Assembly: GCF_002153605.1 (NCBI RefSeq)
Contig: NZ_JOPG01000010.1
Span: 120,304-184,303, forward strand
Reading direction: 5' to 3'
Length of the DNA stretch: 64,000 nucleotides
Source of the DNA: Acetobacter malorum
Lineage (GTDB): Bacteria > Pseudomonadota > Alphaproteobacteria > Acetobacterales > Acetobacteraceae
In this document: positions 38,231 to 47,277 of the stretch, piece after piece
How the letters are laid out: every line of letters starts with the position of its first letter
How positions within the stretch are numbered: position 1 is the stretch's first letter
Notes under the pieces: model-generated
What the model was told of the DNA's origin: nothing
Databases searched by the model: none
Seen by the model: only the letters and a program-made list of their open reading frames with translations
Translations under genes and position numbers: made by a program

Positions 38231-39379
38231 ATGGTTCGGACTTTTCTTCTCCCCGGAACAGCACAAAAGAGAAAACGCACGCTTTGCTCGCTGTTTCTGG
38301 GTGGGCTGGCAGCACTCTCTGCCTGTGCCGGGCCAACACGCTCAACATACCGCGCCCCCGGTGCGGCGCTCAACCCGTGGGGGCCCTATATTCAGGAAGC
38401 CTCCACACGGTTTTCCATCCCGCAGTCATGGATTCGCGCCATCATGCAGCAGGAGTCCGGCGGCCACCAATATATGCATGGCCGGCCCATCCGCTCCATC
38501 CACGGGGCGGTCGGCCTGATGCAGATCAAGCCTGATACCTACAGAGAACTGGCCAAACGCTACCATCTGGGATCGGACCCGTACAACCCGCATGACAACA
38601 TCATGGCGGGCAGCGGCTACATCCGCGAACTATATGACCGTTTTGGCTCTCCGGGCTTTGTGGCCGCTTACAACTGCGGCCCGCAGTGTGAGGAAAACCA
38701 CCGGAGCCGCGGCACAAGCCTGCCCTCCTACGCGCGGACCTATCTGGCCGCTGTCAGCCCGCATCTGAATGACCCGGTTCCGGCCATCGCCACCACGACC
38801 GAGATGGCGTATGCCACAGCCCCCAGTGCGACCATACCTCAGCAGGTCGCCGTTCCGGCCAGCCCACCAGCTTATCGCGTCGTTGCAGCCTCTGCTCCGG
38901 CCACCGTGGCGGTTGCCAGCACACCAGCCGTAAGCCCCGTCGGAACGGCAACGGCTCCCCCGCTTCCTGCTGATGACCTTGCTCCCCCAGCTCCCTACAC
39001 ATCAGACGGAGATATTGTTGTCTCCTCCGCTACCGGGACTGCTGCCGCTGGTCAGGCCTTAACAACCCCTGTGGTCACACCCGCATCCTATACCGCCCCG
39101 GCGGCTACTACGGTGTGGCAACAGGATACGGGGGGAAATGCCATGATTCAGATTGGCGCATTTTCCACGCAGGAACGGGCTCTTCAGGCGGCCGCTCTGG
39201 CCAGACACTCTTCTGGCGGGTTAGCGAGTGCCGTCAACCGGATTGAACTGATCCCCACCACGAATGGGCGCCAGATCTGGCGGACACGGCTGGCTGGCCT
39301 CTCAGCAACACAGACAGGCCCCATCTGCTCGCAACTTCGCCAGCAGGGACTGTCCTGTATTCTGGTTGTAGAACAATAA
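38231..39379 (+). CDS. Lytic transglycosylase lipoprotein with SPOR domain
   Basis: The 382-residue protein has a lipoprotein signal (LSAC lipobox near residue 34). An SLT transglycosylase domain follows at about 55-170 (IPQSWIRAIMQQESGG with the catalytic Glu, AVGLMQIKPDTYRELA, VAAYNCGP). A long Ala/Pro/Thr linker of about 130 residues leads to a C-terminal SPOR domain (MIQIGAFSTQERALQAA). It should cleave glycan strands and be recruited to denuded peptidoglycan at division sites. I chose ATG 38231; a frame open back to 38153 lacks signal character. The AGGAAAGG ribosome site is 11 bases away, a little far. Confidence 0.85.
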   Translation: MVRTFLLPGTAQKRKRTLCSLFLGGLAALSACAGPTRSTYRAPGAALNPWGPYIQEASTRFSIPQSWIRAIMQQESGGHQYMHGRPIRSIHGAVGLMQIKPDTYRELAKRYHLGSDPYNPHDNIMAGSGYIRELYDRFGSPGFVAAYNCGPQCEENHRSRGTSLPSYARTYLAAVSPHLNDPVPAIATTTEMAYATAPSATIPQQVAVPASPPAYRVVAASAPATVAVASTPAVSPVGTATAPPLPADDLAPPAPYTSDGDIVVSSATGTAAAGQALTTPVVTPASYTAPAATTVWQQDTGGNAMIQIGAFSTQERALQAAALARHSSGGLASAVNRIELIPTTNGRQIWRTRLAGLSATQTGPICSQLRQQGLSCILVVEQ

Positions 39380-39690
39380 TTTCTCCTGATTTTCAGCCCG
39401 AATCGCACCGCCATTCTGCTCCCGGCGCTGGCAGCGGCCTCTGCTCCCGGGCAGTATAAGCAGGCAAATGAGTATGCCGGACGCTTTAAAAAAGGGAGGC
39501 TTCCTGCAGGACGACGCAGTCCCCCTCCGCCCCTTGTCCGCAGAGAGCGTAAGCAGACGCTTGGCGGGATTGCCCCGACAGGATATGAAGAGAACCAAGA
39601 CCCATTCGACCATGAACCGGACCTGACCCTGCGCATCAGGCAGGCCGGGGAACATCGGCGCCCCACCGCCGAAGGAGCCGTATCGACATT
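39380..39690. other. Intergenic region before the DUF3576 gene
   Basis: About 310 bases with no convincing gene. A 52-codon frame (39468-39626) lacks a good ribosome site. An AAGGAG at 39674-39679 precedes the next gene by 11 bases. I see no hairpin followed by T residues, so the transglycosylase transcript may run on. Confidence 0.3.
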
Positions 39691-40230
39691 ATGCCACGTC
39701 GTCCCATGCCCTGCCCTTCCGCTTCCGGTTCTGCCTCCAGCGGCTCACGGCCTGCTTTCTGGCTGGCTGGCGTTGCCCTTTCCGGCCTTCTGGTCCTGCC
39801 GGCCTGCTCCAGCGGCCCGCGCACCAGTAGTGATCTGACCGCCCCGCGCAACCATCTTCTGCATGAAGACCGGGGCGCATCCGGGGGTGAAGATGTGCTG
39901 AAAGGCGGCGTAAACGCCTATCTCTGGCGCGCCACGCTGGATACGCTCTCCTTCATGCCCGTCGCCACGGCGGATGCAGAAGGCGGCATTATCCTGACAG
40001 ACTGGTACACCCCGCCGGCAGCCCACGGTGAACGCTTTAAAATGACGGCGTTCATCCTCGACCGCCGCCTGCGCTCTGATGCGCTGCGTCTGACGGTCTT
40101 CCGCCAGGTCCAGCAGGGCACGGAATGGGTGGACACGCCGCCCGCCGCCAATACGGCGTCTGATATTGCGGCCCGCATTCTCTCCCGCGCACGTAAGCTG
40201 CGCGCCGATAACGGCAACCGGGACGACTGA
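39691..40230 (+). CDS. DUF3576 lipoprotein
   Basis: The 179-residue protein has a Ser/Pro-rich start, a hydrophobic segment and a lipobox (VLPACSS near residue 39). The DUF3576 domain follows (VNAYLWRATLDTLSFMPVATADAEGGIILTDW). This family sits next to leuS in many alphaproteobacteria, and its role is unknown, perhaps in envelope assembly given lptE nearby. ATG 39706 is an alternative start. It is followed by leuS after 78 bases. Confidence 0.85.
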   Translation: MPRRPMPCPSASGSASSGSRPAFWLAGVALSGLLVLPACSSGPRTSSDLTAPRNHLLHEDRGASGGEDVLKGGVNAYLWRATLDTLSFMPVATADAEGGIILTDWYTPPAAHGERFKMTAFILDRRLRSDALRLTVFRQVQQGTEWVDTPPAANTASDIAARILSRARKLRADNGNRDD

Positions 40231-40308
40231 CGTCCCGGCTTTTTGCCGTCTCCGGCCCCTTTGCGGGCCGGTTTTTTCCTGATTTGAAAATTCACGCGCG
40301 CGAGTTCC

Positions 40309-42954
40309 ATGACACAGCCTGCCAACACGTCCACCGCCCCGGCGCAGCCCTCCACAGGGGCGTCTTTCGATTTTCAGAGCGTTGAGCCCCGGTGGCAGAA
40401 GGCGTGGGATGATGCCGGTGTGTTCACCGTGCCGGATGTTCCTCCGGCCGATAAGCCCAAATACTACGTGCTGGAAATGTTCCCCTACCCGTCCGGCCAG
40501 CTCCATATGGGCCATGTGCGCAACTATGCGCTGGGGGATGTGGTTGCGCGTTACAAACGCGCCCGTGGCTATGCTGTCCTGCACCCCATGGGGTGGGATG
40601 CGTTCGGCCTGCCGGCGGAAAACGCAGCGCGGGAACGTGGCGTGCACCCGCAGGACTGGACGCTGAAAAACATTGCCGCCATGCGCACCACCTTGCAGCG
40701 CCTTGGTTTCTCCCTCAACTGGGACCGCGAAATCGCCACCTGCCTGCCCGACTATTACGGCAAGCAGCAGAAACTGTTTCTGGACTTCCTTCAGGCTGGG
40801 CTGGTGGAACGCCGGGAAAGCTGGGTGAACTGGGACCCGATTGACCAGACTGTTCTGGCCAACGAGCAGGTGGTAGACGGCCGCGGCTGGCGCTCCGGTG
40901 CGCTGATCGAGAAAAAGAAGCTCTCCCAGTGGTTCCTCAAGATTACCGATTTTGCGGAAGACCTGCTGGACGGCCTGAAAACGCTGGACCGCTGGCCGGA
41001 CCGCGTGCGCGTCATGCAGGAACGCTGGATTGGCCGCTCAGAAGGGGCGCACATCACCTTCTCCCTGCATCAGCCGCCGCAGGGTCTGGATAGCAATCTG
41101 AATGCGGTCGAGGTCTTTACCACGCGCCCGGATACGCTGTTCGGCATGTCCTTTCTGGCAATCGCGCCGGACCATCCGCTGGCCGCGTATGTTGCCCAGA
41201 GCAACAAGGAGGCTGCTGACTTCATCGCGGAATGCCGCCGCCTTGGCACTTCGGTCGAGGCTGTGGAAACGGCTGAAAAGCGCGGCTTTGATACGGGCCT
41301 GCGCGTCAACCATCCGTTCATGGATAAAAGCTTTCCAATCTGGATCGCCAATTTCGTGCTGATGGATTACGGCACCGGCGCTCTGTTCGGCTGCCCCTCC
41401 GGAGACCAGCGCGATCTGGACTTCGCGCACAAATATAACCTGCCGGTCACCCTGGTTGTCCTGCCGCAGGGCAAGGATCAGGCCGACTTTGCCATCACCA
41501 AAAACGCCTTTACCGGCGATGGCACAATGATCAATTCCGGTTTTCTGGATGGTCTGACCACCGAGGACGCCCGTAAAGAAGCCATCACCCGTCTGGAAGA
41601 GCTGGGCGTGGGCAAAGGCGTCGTCAACTGGCGTCTGCGGGACTGGGGTGTTTCCCGCCAGCGTTACTGGGGCTGCCCTATCCCGGTGATCCATTGTGAC
41701 CATTGCGGCCCCGTGGCTGTGCCAGACGCACAACTGCCGGTTAAACTGCCGGAAGACGTCACGTTCGACAAACCGGGCAACCCGCTGGACCACCACCCCA
41801 CATGGAAACACGTGAACTGCCCCAAATGCGGCAAGCCTGCGGTGCGTGAGACCGACACGTTTGATACGTTTGTTGATAGCTCTTGGTATTTTGCGCGCTT
41901 CACGGCTCCGCATGCCGACACCCCGACCGTGCGTGCGGCAGCTGATGGCTGGCTGGCCGTCGACCAGTATATTGGCGGGATTGAGCACGCCATTCTGCAC
42001 CTGCTCTATGCGCGCTTCTTTACCCGTGCCATGCGCAAGACCGGCCATCTGGATCTGAGCGAACCGTTTGCCGGCCTGTTCACGCAGGGCATGGTCAGCC
42101 ACGAAAGCTACAAGGACACCGCCGGAAACTGGCTGTATCCGGAAGAAGTGGACCTCCGCCCGGAAGGCGCCGTCAAGCGTGACACCGGAGAAACCGTGAC
42201 TGTTGGCCGCGTGGAAAAAATGTCCAAGTCCAAGCGGAATACGGTCTCACCCGAAGCCATTATCGAACGCTTTGGTTCCGACACGGCCCGCTGGTTCGTG
42301 CTGTCTGACAGCCCGCCGGAACGTGACATGGAATGGACAGAGGCCGGTGTTTCCGGTGCGGCCCGCTTTGCGCAGCGTCTGTTCCGCCTTGTGCGCACAG
42401 TGGCCGAGACTGTGCCCCCGCAGGACGCTTGTCCGGCAGACATTGCCCCGCAGGCCGATGCGCTGCGCCGCGCCACCCACCGCACCATTGCCGCGGTGAC
42501 GGAAGCGCTGGAAACCTTCACCATCAACGTGGCTGTGGCCCGTATCCATGAGCTGACCTCCGCTCTGGCCGATGCGGAAAAAACGCCGGACCTGCCCGGC
42601 ATGGCCTTTGCCCGGCGTGAAACCGCCCGCGCCCTCTGCCAGCTTTGCGCCCCCATGATGCCGCATCTGGCGGAGGAAATGTTCGCGCTGCTGGAGCCGG
42701 GCAAGACCATGGTAGTAGACCTGCCCTGGCCGGAAGCTGACCCCAGCCTGCTGGCCGCAACGCAGGTTACGCTGGCAGTGCAGATTATGGGGAAACTACG
42801 TGGCAAGATTGATGCCGCACCGGATGAAGACAGTGCGACAGTCATTTCCCGCGCAGAGGCTGAGCCCAATGTGGCGCGGCTGCTGGAAGGCAAGCGGATT
42901 GTCAAACGCATCCACGTGCCCAACCGTATCGTCAACTTTGTAACGGCAGGCTGA
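40309..42954 (+). CDS. leuS: Leucyl-tRNA synthetase
   Basis: The 881-residue class I synthetase charges tRNA-Leu. After a short variable start, the catalytic core has the HIGH-type signature ([13 protein letters not shown]), an editing domain at about residues 240-420 with the Thr-rich TTRPDTLFG site, and the KMSKS loop ([11 protein letters not shown]). The anticodon-binding and C-terminal domains are complete. Its stop shares one base with the lptE start. It begins the leuS-lptE-holA block conserved in alphaproteobacteria. Confidence 0.97.
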   Translation: MTQPANTSTAPAQPSTGASFDFQSVEPRWQKAWDDAGVFTVPDVPPADKPKYYVLEMFPYPSGQLHMGHVRNYALGDVVARYKRARGYAVLHPMGWDAFGLPAENAARERGVHPQDWTLKNIAAMRTTLQRLGFSLNWDREIATCLPDYYGKQQKLFLDFLQAGLVERRESWVNWDPIDQTVLANEQVVDGRGWRSGALIEKKKLSQWFLKITDFAEDLLDGLKTLDRWPDRVRVMQERWIGRSEGAHITFSLHQPPQGLDSNLNAVEVFTTRPDTLFGMSFLAIAPDHPLAAYVAQSNKEAADFIAECRRLGTSVEAVETAEKRGFDTGLRVNHPFMDKSFPIWIANFVLMDYGTGALFGCPSGDQRDLDFAHKYNLPVTLVVLPQGKDQADFAITKNAFTGDGTMINSGFLDGLTTEDARKEAITRLEELGVGKGVVNWRLRDWGVSRQRYWGCPIPVIHCDHCGPVAVPDAQLPVKLPEDVTFDKPGNPLDHHPTWKHVNCPKCGKPAVRETDTFDTFVDSSWYFARFTAPHADTPTVRAAADGWLAVDQYIGGIEHAILHLLYARFFTRAMRKTGHLDLSEPFAGLFTQGMVSHESYKDTAGNWLYPEEVDLRPEGAVKRDTGETVTVGRVEKMSKSKRNTVSPEAIIERFGSDTARWFVLSDSPPERDMEWTEAGVSGAARFAQRLFRLVRTVAETVPPQDACPADIAPQADALRRATHRTIAAVTEALETFTINVAVARIHELTSALADAEKTPDLPGMAFARRETARALCQLCAPMMPHLAEEMFALLEPGKTMVVDLPWPEADPSLLAATQVTLAVQIMGKLRGKIDAAPDEDSATVISRAEAEPNVARLLEGKRIVKRIHVPNRIVNFVTAG

Positions 42955-43652
42955 TGTCCAGACCCCGCTTCACGCAGACTCTCCTGAATGGCTCTCTGGC
43001 AGTTCTGCTGCTGGGGGCTCCTCTTGCGCTGGGCGGGTGCGGCTTTCAGCCGCTTTACGGTGAGCGTGAAGACGCGCCGCAGATCAATGCGGAACTCAAA
43101 CGCGTCTACGTTGCCAATATCCCTGAACGGGTAGGCCAGCAGGTGCGTCTTGCCCTGCAACAGAATATGGCAGGTGACGGGCCGGAAGATCCGGACGGCT
43201 ACACGCTGGTCGTCCAGCCCTCCATCAGTTCCGAATCTCTTGATATTCACTCGGACAACACCTCGGGCCGTGTGCGTATGAATGGCCATGCACACTGGAC
43301 GCTGTACACTGTGGAACAGTATCCCAAGGTTCTGGCGCAGGGCGATGCCACGGCGCTGGATGGCTATACCGCGACATACGAACAGTATTTTGCTCAGACT
43401 CTGAACAACGAGACGGCGACAGGCCGCGTGGCAAAAACGCTGGCGGATCAGGTCACCCAGCAAGTGGCAACGTGGTTCCGTACGCAGGCTACGCCGGCAC
43501 AGAAGCGCATACAGGGCCCCAAAGCGTTCTACCCCATGCCCAACGCCATCCCGAATTCTGAAAAAGATGCGCCTATGGAGCAGGAAGGGGATGACGCCAT
43601 TCCGGATATGGCCACAGGCCGTGGCGCTCCCAGCCCGACCGGCGGCCTCTAA
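42954..43652 (+). CDS. lptE: LPS-assembly lipoprotein LptE
   Basis: The 232-residue protein has a lipoprotein signal (LGGC lipobox near residue 29) followed by the LptE start GFQPLYG and a beta-rich domain. LptE plugs the LptD barrel and helps insert lipopolysaccharide into the outer membrane. The acidic Pro-rich tail after about residue 190 is longer than in E. coli. It overlaps leuS by one base, and holA follows after 24 bases, the order expected in proteobacteria. Confidence 0.93.
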   Translation: MSRPRFTQTLLNGSLAVLLLGAPLALGGCGFQPLYGEREDAPQINAELKRVYVANIPERVGQQVRLALQQNMAGDGPEDPDGYTLVVQPSISSESLDIHSDNTSGRVRMNGHAHWTLYTVEQYPKVLAQGDATALDGYTATYEQYFAQTLNNETATGRVAKTLADQVTQQVATWFRTQATPAQKRIQGPKAFYPMPNAIPNSEKDAPMEQEGDDAIPDMATGRGAPSPTGGL

Positions 43653-43676
43653 CGGCCACGGGCAGGACACAGCCCC

Positions 43677-44690
43677 ATGAAGATTGATGCCCGCAGCCTG
43701 CCTCGCGTCACCCGGGACCCCGGCGCATGGCGGGTCATCCTGCTCCATGGCGAGGATACCGGGCTGATCCGTGAGCGGGCGCAGGATGCCGTTAAACAGG
43801 TTGCCGGGTCAGTCGATGATCCGTTCCGCGTCGCTGTGCTGGACAAGGAAACGCACGAGAGGCTGGAAGAAGAAGCCACAGCCTTTTCCCTGATGGGTGG
43901 CCGCCGTGCTGTGCGCGTGCGCGATGCCGGGGATGGGCTGCTCAAAGCCGTGACCCATGTGCTGGAGCAGAACACCGATACGCTGGTGGTGCTGGAAGCC
44001 CCGGGCCTGCCCTCTCGCTCCAAGCTTCGCGCTCTTCTGGAAAAACGCCCGGACTGCGCCAGCGTTGGCTGCTACCCAGAGGAAGGCCGCACGCTGGAAG
44101 CCACCATCACCCAGATGCTGGCCAGCCACAATGTGCGGATCGATCAGGACGCCCTGCACTGGCTGACGGGCCGGCTCGGGGCCGACCGAGGTGCGGCCCG
44201 TAGCGAAGTGGAAAAACTGGCCCTGTATGCGGGCGATACCGGCACGCTTTCGCTGGACGATGTGCATGCCTGCATTGGCGATGCGGGTAGCGTCTCCGTA
44301 GAAGATGCCGCCTTTGCCGCAACGGAAGGCCGCCGCACCGAGGCGGATCTGGCCATTGAGCGCGCACTGGCGGAAGGCATCAGCCCCATTGCCATTGCAC
44401 GCACCTTTCTCTCCCACCTGCACCGCCTGCGGCGTGTGCGGGCCGCCATGGCGGATGGGGCCAGCCGCAGCGATGCCATTAAAGGCCTGCGTCCGCCGGT
44501 TTTCTTCAAGCGTGCCAACAGCTTTAACCGGGCCGTGGAACTCTGGCCGCTGCCAGCCCTGACCAAAGCCGTGCAGGAAACGCAGGCGCTTGAACTCTCC
44601 TGCAAACAGACCGGCGCGCCAGATGCTTTGCTTTGCAAACGCTATGTGGCCGGACTGGCGGCGCGGGCCGTTATGGCATCCCGCCGCTAA
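43677..44690 (+). CDS. holA: DNA polymerase III delta subunit
   Basis: The 337-residue protein is the delta subunit of the clamp loader, which opens the sliding clamp. It has the N-terminal AAA-like fold (WRVILLHGEDTGLIRERA), a central helical lid and the C-terminal collar domain (ALELSCKQTGAPDALLCKRYVAGL). It ends the leuS-lptE-holA operon. A hairpin overlaps its stop codon, and the promoter of the next gene, a tRNA, lies in that hairpin. Confidence 0.95.
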   Translation: MKIDARSLPRVTRDPGAWRVILLHGEDTGLIRERAQDAVKQVAGSVDDPFRVAVLDKETHERLEEEATAFSLMGGRRAVRVRDAGDGLLKAVTHVLEQNTDTLVVLEAPGLPSRSKLRALLEKRPDCASVGCYPEEGRTLEATITQMLASHNVRIDQDALHWLTGRLGADRGAARSEVEKLALYAGDTGTLSLDDVHACIGDAGSVSVEDAAFAATEGRRTEADLAIERALAEGISPIAIARTFLSHLHRLRRVRAAMADGASRSDAIKGLRPPVFFKRANSFNRAVELWPLPALTKAVQETQALELSCKQTGAPDALLCKRYVAGLAARAVMASRR

Positions 44691-44720
44691 GCCCCTTCCC
44701 CTTGCTCCGGCAGGGGGCTT
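44689..44720 (+). terminator. Hairpin at the end of holA
   Basis: AAGCCCC (44689-44695) pairs with GGGGCTT (44714-44720), starting in the stop codon. The loop is 18 bases and no T run follows, so termination may be partial. Confidence 0.5.
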
Positions 44721-44730
44721 TCAGTATAGA
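44702..44730 (+). promoter_or_regulatory. Probable promoter of the tRNA-Arg gene
   Basis: TTGCTC (44702-44707) and TATAGA (44725-44730) are separated by 17 bases. The predicted start lies a few bases before the tRNA. The elements sit within the holA 3' hairpin. Confidence 0.5.
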
Positions 44731-44741
44731 CAGCAGAGTGT

Positions 44742-45071
44742 GTCCGCGTAGCTCAGCAGGATAGAGCACAGGATTCCTAAGGTAATTGGGCGCCATGACG
44801 GGAAACCCCATGGTGTATCCGCTCAAATTCGGGGAACGCTCTGGCAAGCTTTTGCCGTGCCGATCCCGAGCCAAGCCGCGCTCTGGCAACAGAGCCGGAA
44901 GGTGTAGAGACTGGACGGGCGGTGCCTACGGGCCGGAAACGGCTTAAGGCAAAGGGACAGTCCAGACCACGAACACCCGGCCCCTTTTAAAGGGAGCAAA
45001 GCCGGGGGGCGGTGAAAACCGAAGTGGGATGAATCCTGGGGCCATGGGTTCGAATCCCGTCGCGGACACCA
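44742..45071 (+). tRNA. tRNA-Arg(CCU) interrupted by a group I intron
   Basis: The exons are 44742-44778 and 45032-45071 and join to a 77-base tRNA with encoded CCA (45069-45071). The acceptor stem is GTCCGCG with CGCGGAC, the D stem GCTC with GAGC, the anticodon stem CAGGA with TCCTG, and the T arm carries TTCGAAT. The spliced anticodon loop reads TTCCTAA, giving anticodon CCT for AGG codons. The intron lies between positions 36 and 37, the site known for the tRNA-Arg(CCU) intron of Agrobacterium. Ordinary tRNA scanners can miss this gene because the two halves are 253 bases apart. Confidence 0.95.
44779..45031 (+). ncRNA. Group I self-splicing intron in tRNA-Arg(CCU)
   Basis: The 253-base intron begins right after the U of the anticodon and ends in G 45031. 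P1 forms between CCTAA (44776-44780) and TTGGG (44786-44790), with the required U-G pair at the 5' splice site. P2 pairs CGCCATG with CATGGTG. A P8-like hairpin has GCCG-GAAA-CGGC (around 44932-44943). The conserved P7 strands are seen as GAGACTGGAC (near 44907-44916) and GACAGTCCAGACC (44956-44968). A P9 stem pairs CCGGC with GCCGG (about 44978-45005). No homing endonuclease frame is present. The subgroup is probably that of bacterial tRNA introns (IC3), which is inference. Confidence 0.92.
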
Positions 45072-45137
45072 ACAGCCTGTTTTCCGGGTATGTTTCCCGA
45101 AATTGCGAAATTTACTGAACCGTAGCGCACCCCATGC

Positions 45138-45695
45138 TCAGTGTTCCGTCGACACCCCGCCTGATGGCAGGTCATCAGTCTCAGCCTGATCCATTTCTTT
45201 AATGGAGTGATCGACCTCATCCGTCAGGCGTTGTATTTCTTCTTTACTCTCGCCCGAAGATGCCAGTCTTTCTCTATAGTCGTAGAATTTCTTAATCAGA
45301 TCATCTTTGACAAACCAGATGGCATTAAAGAGCAGTTTTTCTGGCAGAAAAAGCCGAATGGAGGATGGCACCAGTTTCAGCACCCAGCGATAAACGGCTT
45401 CCATTTTCTCGCGGTCATTCAGGACTTCACTGGCCGCCGCCACAGCAACCATCAGCACCGCTTTATCAAGATAAGGTTTGTATTTTTTCAGGAATGCTTT
45501 GGATGAGGCTGCCTTAGGCTTATATTTGTTGACCACAGTCTGGCGAACAGCCCCGACCTTCTGACCAACAGCTTTTACGCGGGTTTTCAGTTTTCCTAAT
45601 CTGGTTGGCTTGTCCTCTTCCAGCAAAAGAGGAGCGTCACAAGTCAAAAGAAGCTCTGGTGCTGTACTGGTCTTTTCAGAATCTTTATCTGGCAC
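45138..45695 (-). CDS. Unknown protein beside the tRNA gene
   Basis: The 185-residue protein is rich in Lys, Glu and Asp. A basic region (residues 32-75) is followed by a short hydrophobic helix (DKAVLMVAVAAASEVL), a central part (VYRWVLKLVPSSIRLFLPEKLLFNAIWFVKDDLI) and an acidic C-terminal coiled-coil-like stretch. I do not recognise it. Base use is more AT-rich than the surrounding housekeeping genes. The position next to a tRNA could suggest acquisition, but I see no integrase or direct repeat. Confidence 0.6.
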   Translation of the reverse strand: MPDKDSEKTSTAPELLLTCDAPLLLEEDKPTRLGKLKTRVKAVGQKVGAVRQTVVNKYKPKAASSKAFLKKYKPYLDKAVLMVAVAAASEVLNDREKMEAVYRWVLKLVPSSIRLFLPEKLLFNAIWFVKDDLIKKFYDYRERLASSGESKEEIQRLTDEVDHSIKEMDQAETDDLPSGGVSTEH

Positions 45696-46068
45696 AATAG
45701 GTCAACCCTGCGCATCATTTCTCAAAAAAACAGAAAAACCGTTCGGTAATACTGATGTCAGACTGACGATAGCAGCCAAATGGCTACGGTTCAAACCGGT
45801 GGCTGACCGTAAGCGCCCGGCAAAATCTGTCAGATATTTTTTAAAATTATAACGTCTTTTTTAATACACTCCGTGCATACAAACCATAAAATACAGCACA
45901 ACCGCGTACCGGAACGATATCCGAAAATACCAAACCAGAATAAGCGTCTGTAATATCAGAAATTATAGAACTTCATCTGGATTTATTAACTTTTTTCAAT
46001 ATTGTTTCACTTTCCGCCTCTTCTCATATAATAAAGTGAATAACTAAAAAGAAAGGCAGGATCAACGC
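45696..46068. other. AT-rich intergenic region before the antiporter
   Basis: About 370 bases, AT-rich, between the divergent unknown gene and the antiporter gene. Apart from the antiporter promoter near its right end, I see no gene or strong hairpin in it. Confidence 0.4.
46002..46032 (+). promoter_or_regulatory. Probable promoter of the antiporter gene
   Basis: A perfect TATAAT (46027-46032) lies 37 bases before the start codon. A -35 could be TTGTTT (46002-46007, spacing 19) or TTTCAC (46005-46010, spacing 16). Confidence 0.55.
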
Positions 46069-47277
46069 ATGCCGAAAATCTTAGCGCTTGTTGCTGACGT
46101 GCTTATATTTGTTCTGGTGCCATGGGGATTCTGGCGCCTGATTAACAAAGCTATTCCTATTGCCGTCATCCCCATTCTTGTCGGTATTCTTTTCGCGGTT
46201 ACCCATGCTCCCGTGCAGGAACTGGGCATTCCTTCCTTTTACGGGAATTCCATCGGCTGGGTGGCGGTGCTGATTCTCGCCTTCACCGCCGGGCTGGAAA
46301 TGTGGCAGACGCCCGAAAAGGATCTGAATGACCCCTTGCCCTCCCCGTCTCTGGGCCGCTTGCTGGCCGGGGCACTGGTGGCACTGGCGGGGCCTTTCCT
46401 GATTGGCTCTGTGCTGGTTTATTATTTCTTTCTGCCCCTGCGCGGCTGGACGCCACCGCACACAACCCCGCTCATCGGGGCAATGTCAGTCGGGCTGTGC
46501 ATGGCCGTCAGCGCTCTGCCTGTGCTGATTGGCGTGGTGCGCGAGCTTTCTCCCGCTCACCGCCCCATCGGGCATCTGGCCCTTAAACTGGCTGTCGTGG
46601 ATGATGCCGCCTTGTGGGTGGGCCTCGCTGCCCTGCAATTTGCCGCCCGAGGCTCCGCCAGCCTGAAAGGCTGGACCGGGCTGGAACTCGTCGCCATCGC
46701 GCTGCTGGTTGGACTGGCACTGGCCGGAAGCTGGGCCACCCGTAATTTAAAGCATCCACCGCTATGGGTTATCTGGCTGGCCGTGCCGGTTTATCTGGCG
46801 GCGGGTTCCTGGGCCAGCATGCAGCTTGGTCTGCATGAGCTGATCGGCGCATATTTTGCCGGAGCGATCATGCCTCCCAGCTGGGTACGCCGCCTGCCGG
46901 TGGAAGAAGTCGGCACGTTCGCGCTGATCTGGCTCGCCCCCATGTTCTTCGGCCATAGCGGGCTGCATATTAATGGCGATGCACTGACATGGCCGTCCGT
47001 CATCGCATCCCTGATGCTGGTAGTGCTTTCAGTCGTCACCAAAATCGGTGCCGTCTCTCTGTTCCCGCCCGCTGCGGGGCTTAACGGCAGGCAACGGCTG
47101 AGCATCGGTGCGCTTTTGCAGTGTAAAGGCCTGATGGAAATTGTGGCCGCTACCATTCTGCACGAGCAGGGGATGATTTCAGAATTCGCCTTTGCATCCC
47201 TGATGGTGCTGGCGGTGATTTCTACAGTTCTGACCGGGCCACTATTCCGAATGGCAGCCCCAAAAACATCAGGATGA
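46069..47277 (+). CDS. Cation/proton antiporter (CPA2, Kef/NapA-like)
   Basis: The 402-residue membrane protein has about twelve spans. It shows the family's paired motifs: GLEMWQTPEKDL in an early loop, VSALPVLIGVVRELS, and KLAVVDDAALWVG with the two ion-binding acidic residues. It should exchange Na+ or K+ for protons. It lacks the C-terminal TrkA-N domain of KefB/C, so it is a bare transporter domain. GGCAGGA precedes the ATG. Its 3' end overlaps the convergent ArsR gene by nine bases. Confidence 0.88.
   Translation: MPKILALVADVLIFVLVPWGFWRLINKAIPIAVIPILVGILFAVTHAPVQELGIPSFYGNSIGWVAVLILAFTAGLEMWQTPEKDLNDPLPSPSLGRLLAGALVALAGPFLIGSVLVYYFFLPLRGWTPPHTTPLIGAMSVGLCMAVSALPVLIGVVRELSPAHRPIGHLALKLAVVDDAALWVGLAALQFAARGSASLKGWTGLELVAIALLVGLALAGSWATRNLKHPPLWVIWLAVPVYLAAGSWASMQLGLHELIGAYFAGAIMPPSWVRRLPVEEVGTFALIWLAPMFFGHSGLHINGDALTWPSVIASLMLVVLSVVTKIGAVSLFPPAAGLNGRQRLSIGALLQCKGLMEIVAATILHEQGMISEFAFASLMVLAVISTVLTGPLFRMAAPKTSG

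Noticed and set aside
39468..39626. A 52-codon frame between the transglycosylase and DUF3576 genes
   Set aside because: No proper ribosome site, no recognisable features, and basic low-information composition.
44720..45140. Possible integrated element at the tRNA gene
   Set aside because: The 253 bases inside the tRNA fold as a group I intron and both exons join perfectly. No integrase, attachment repeat or mobile gene is present.
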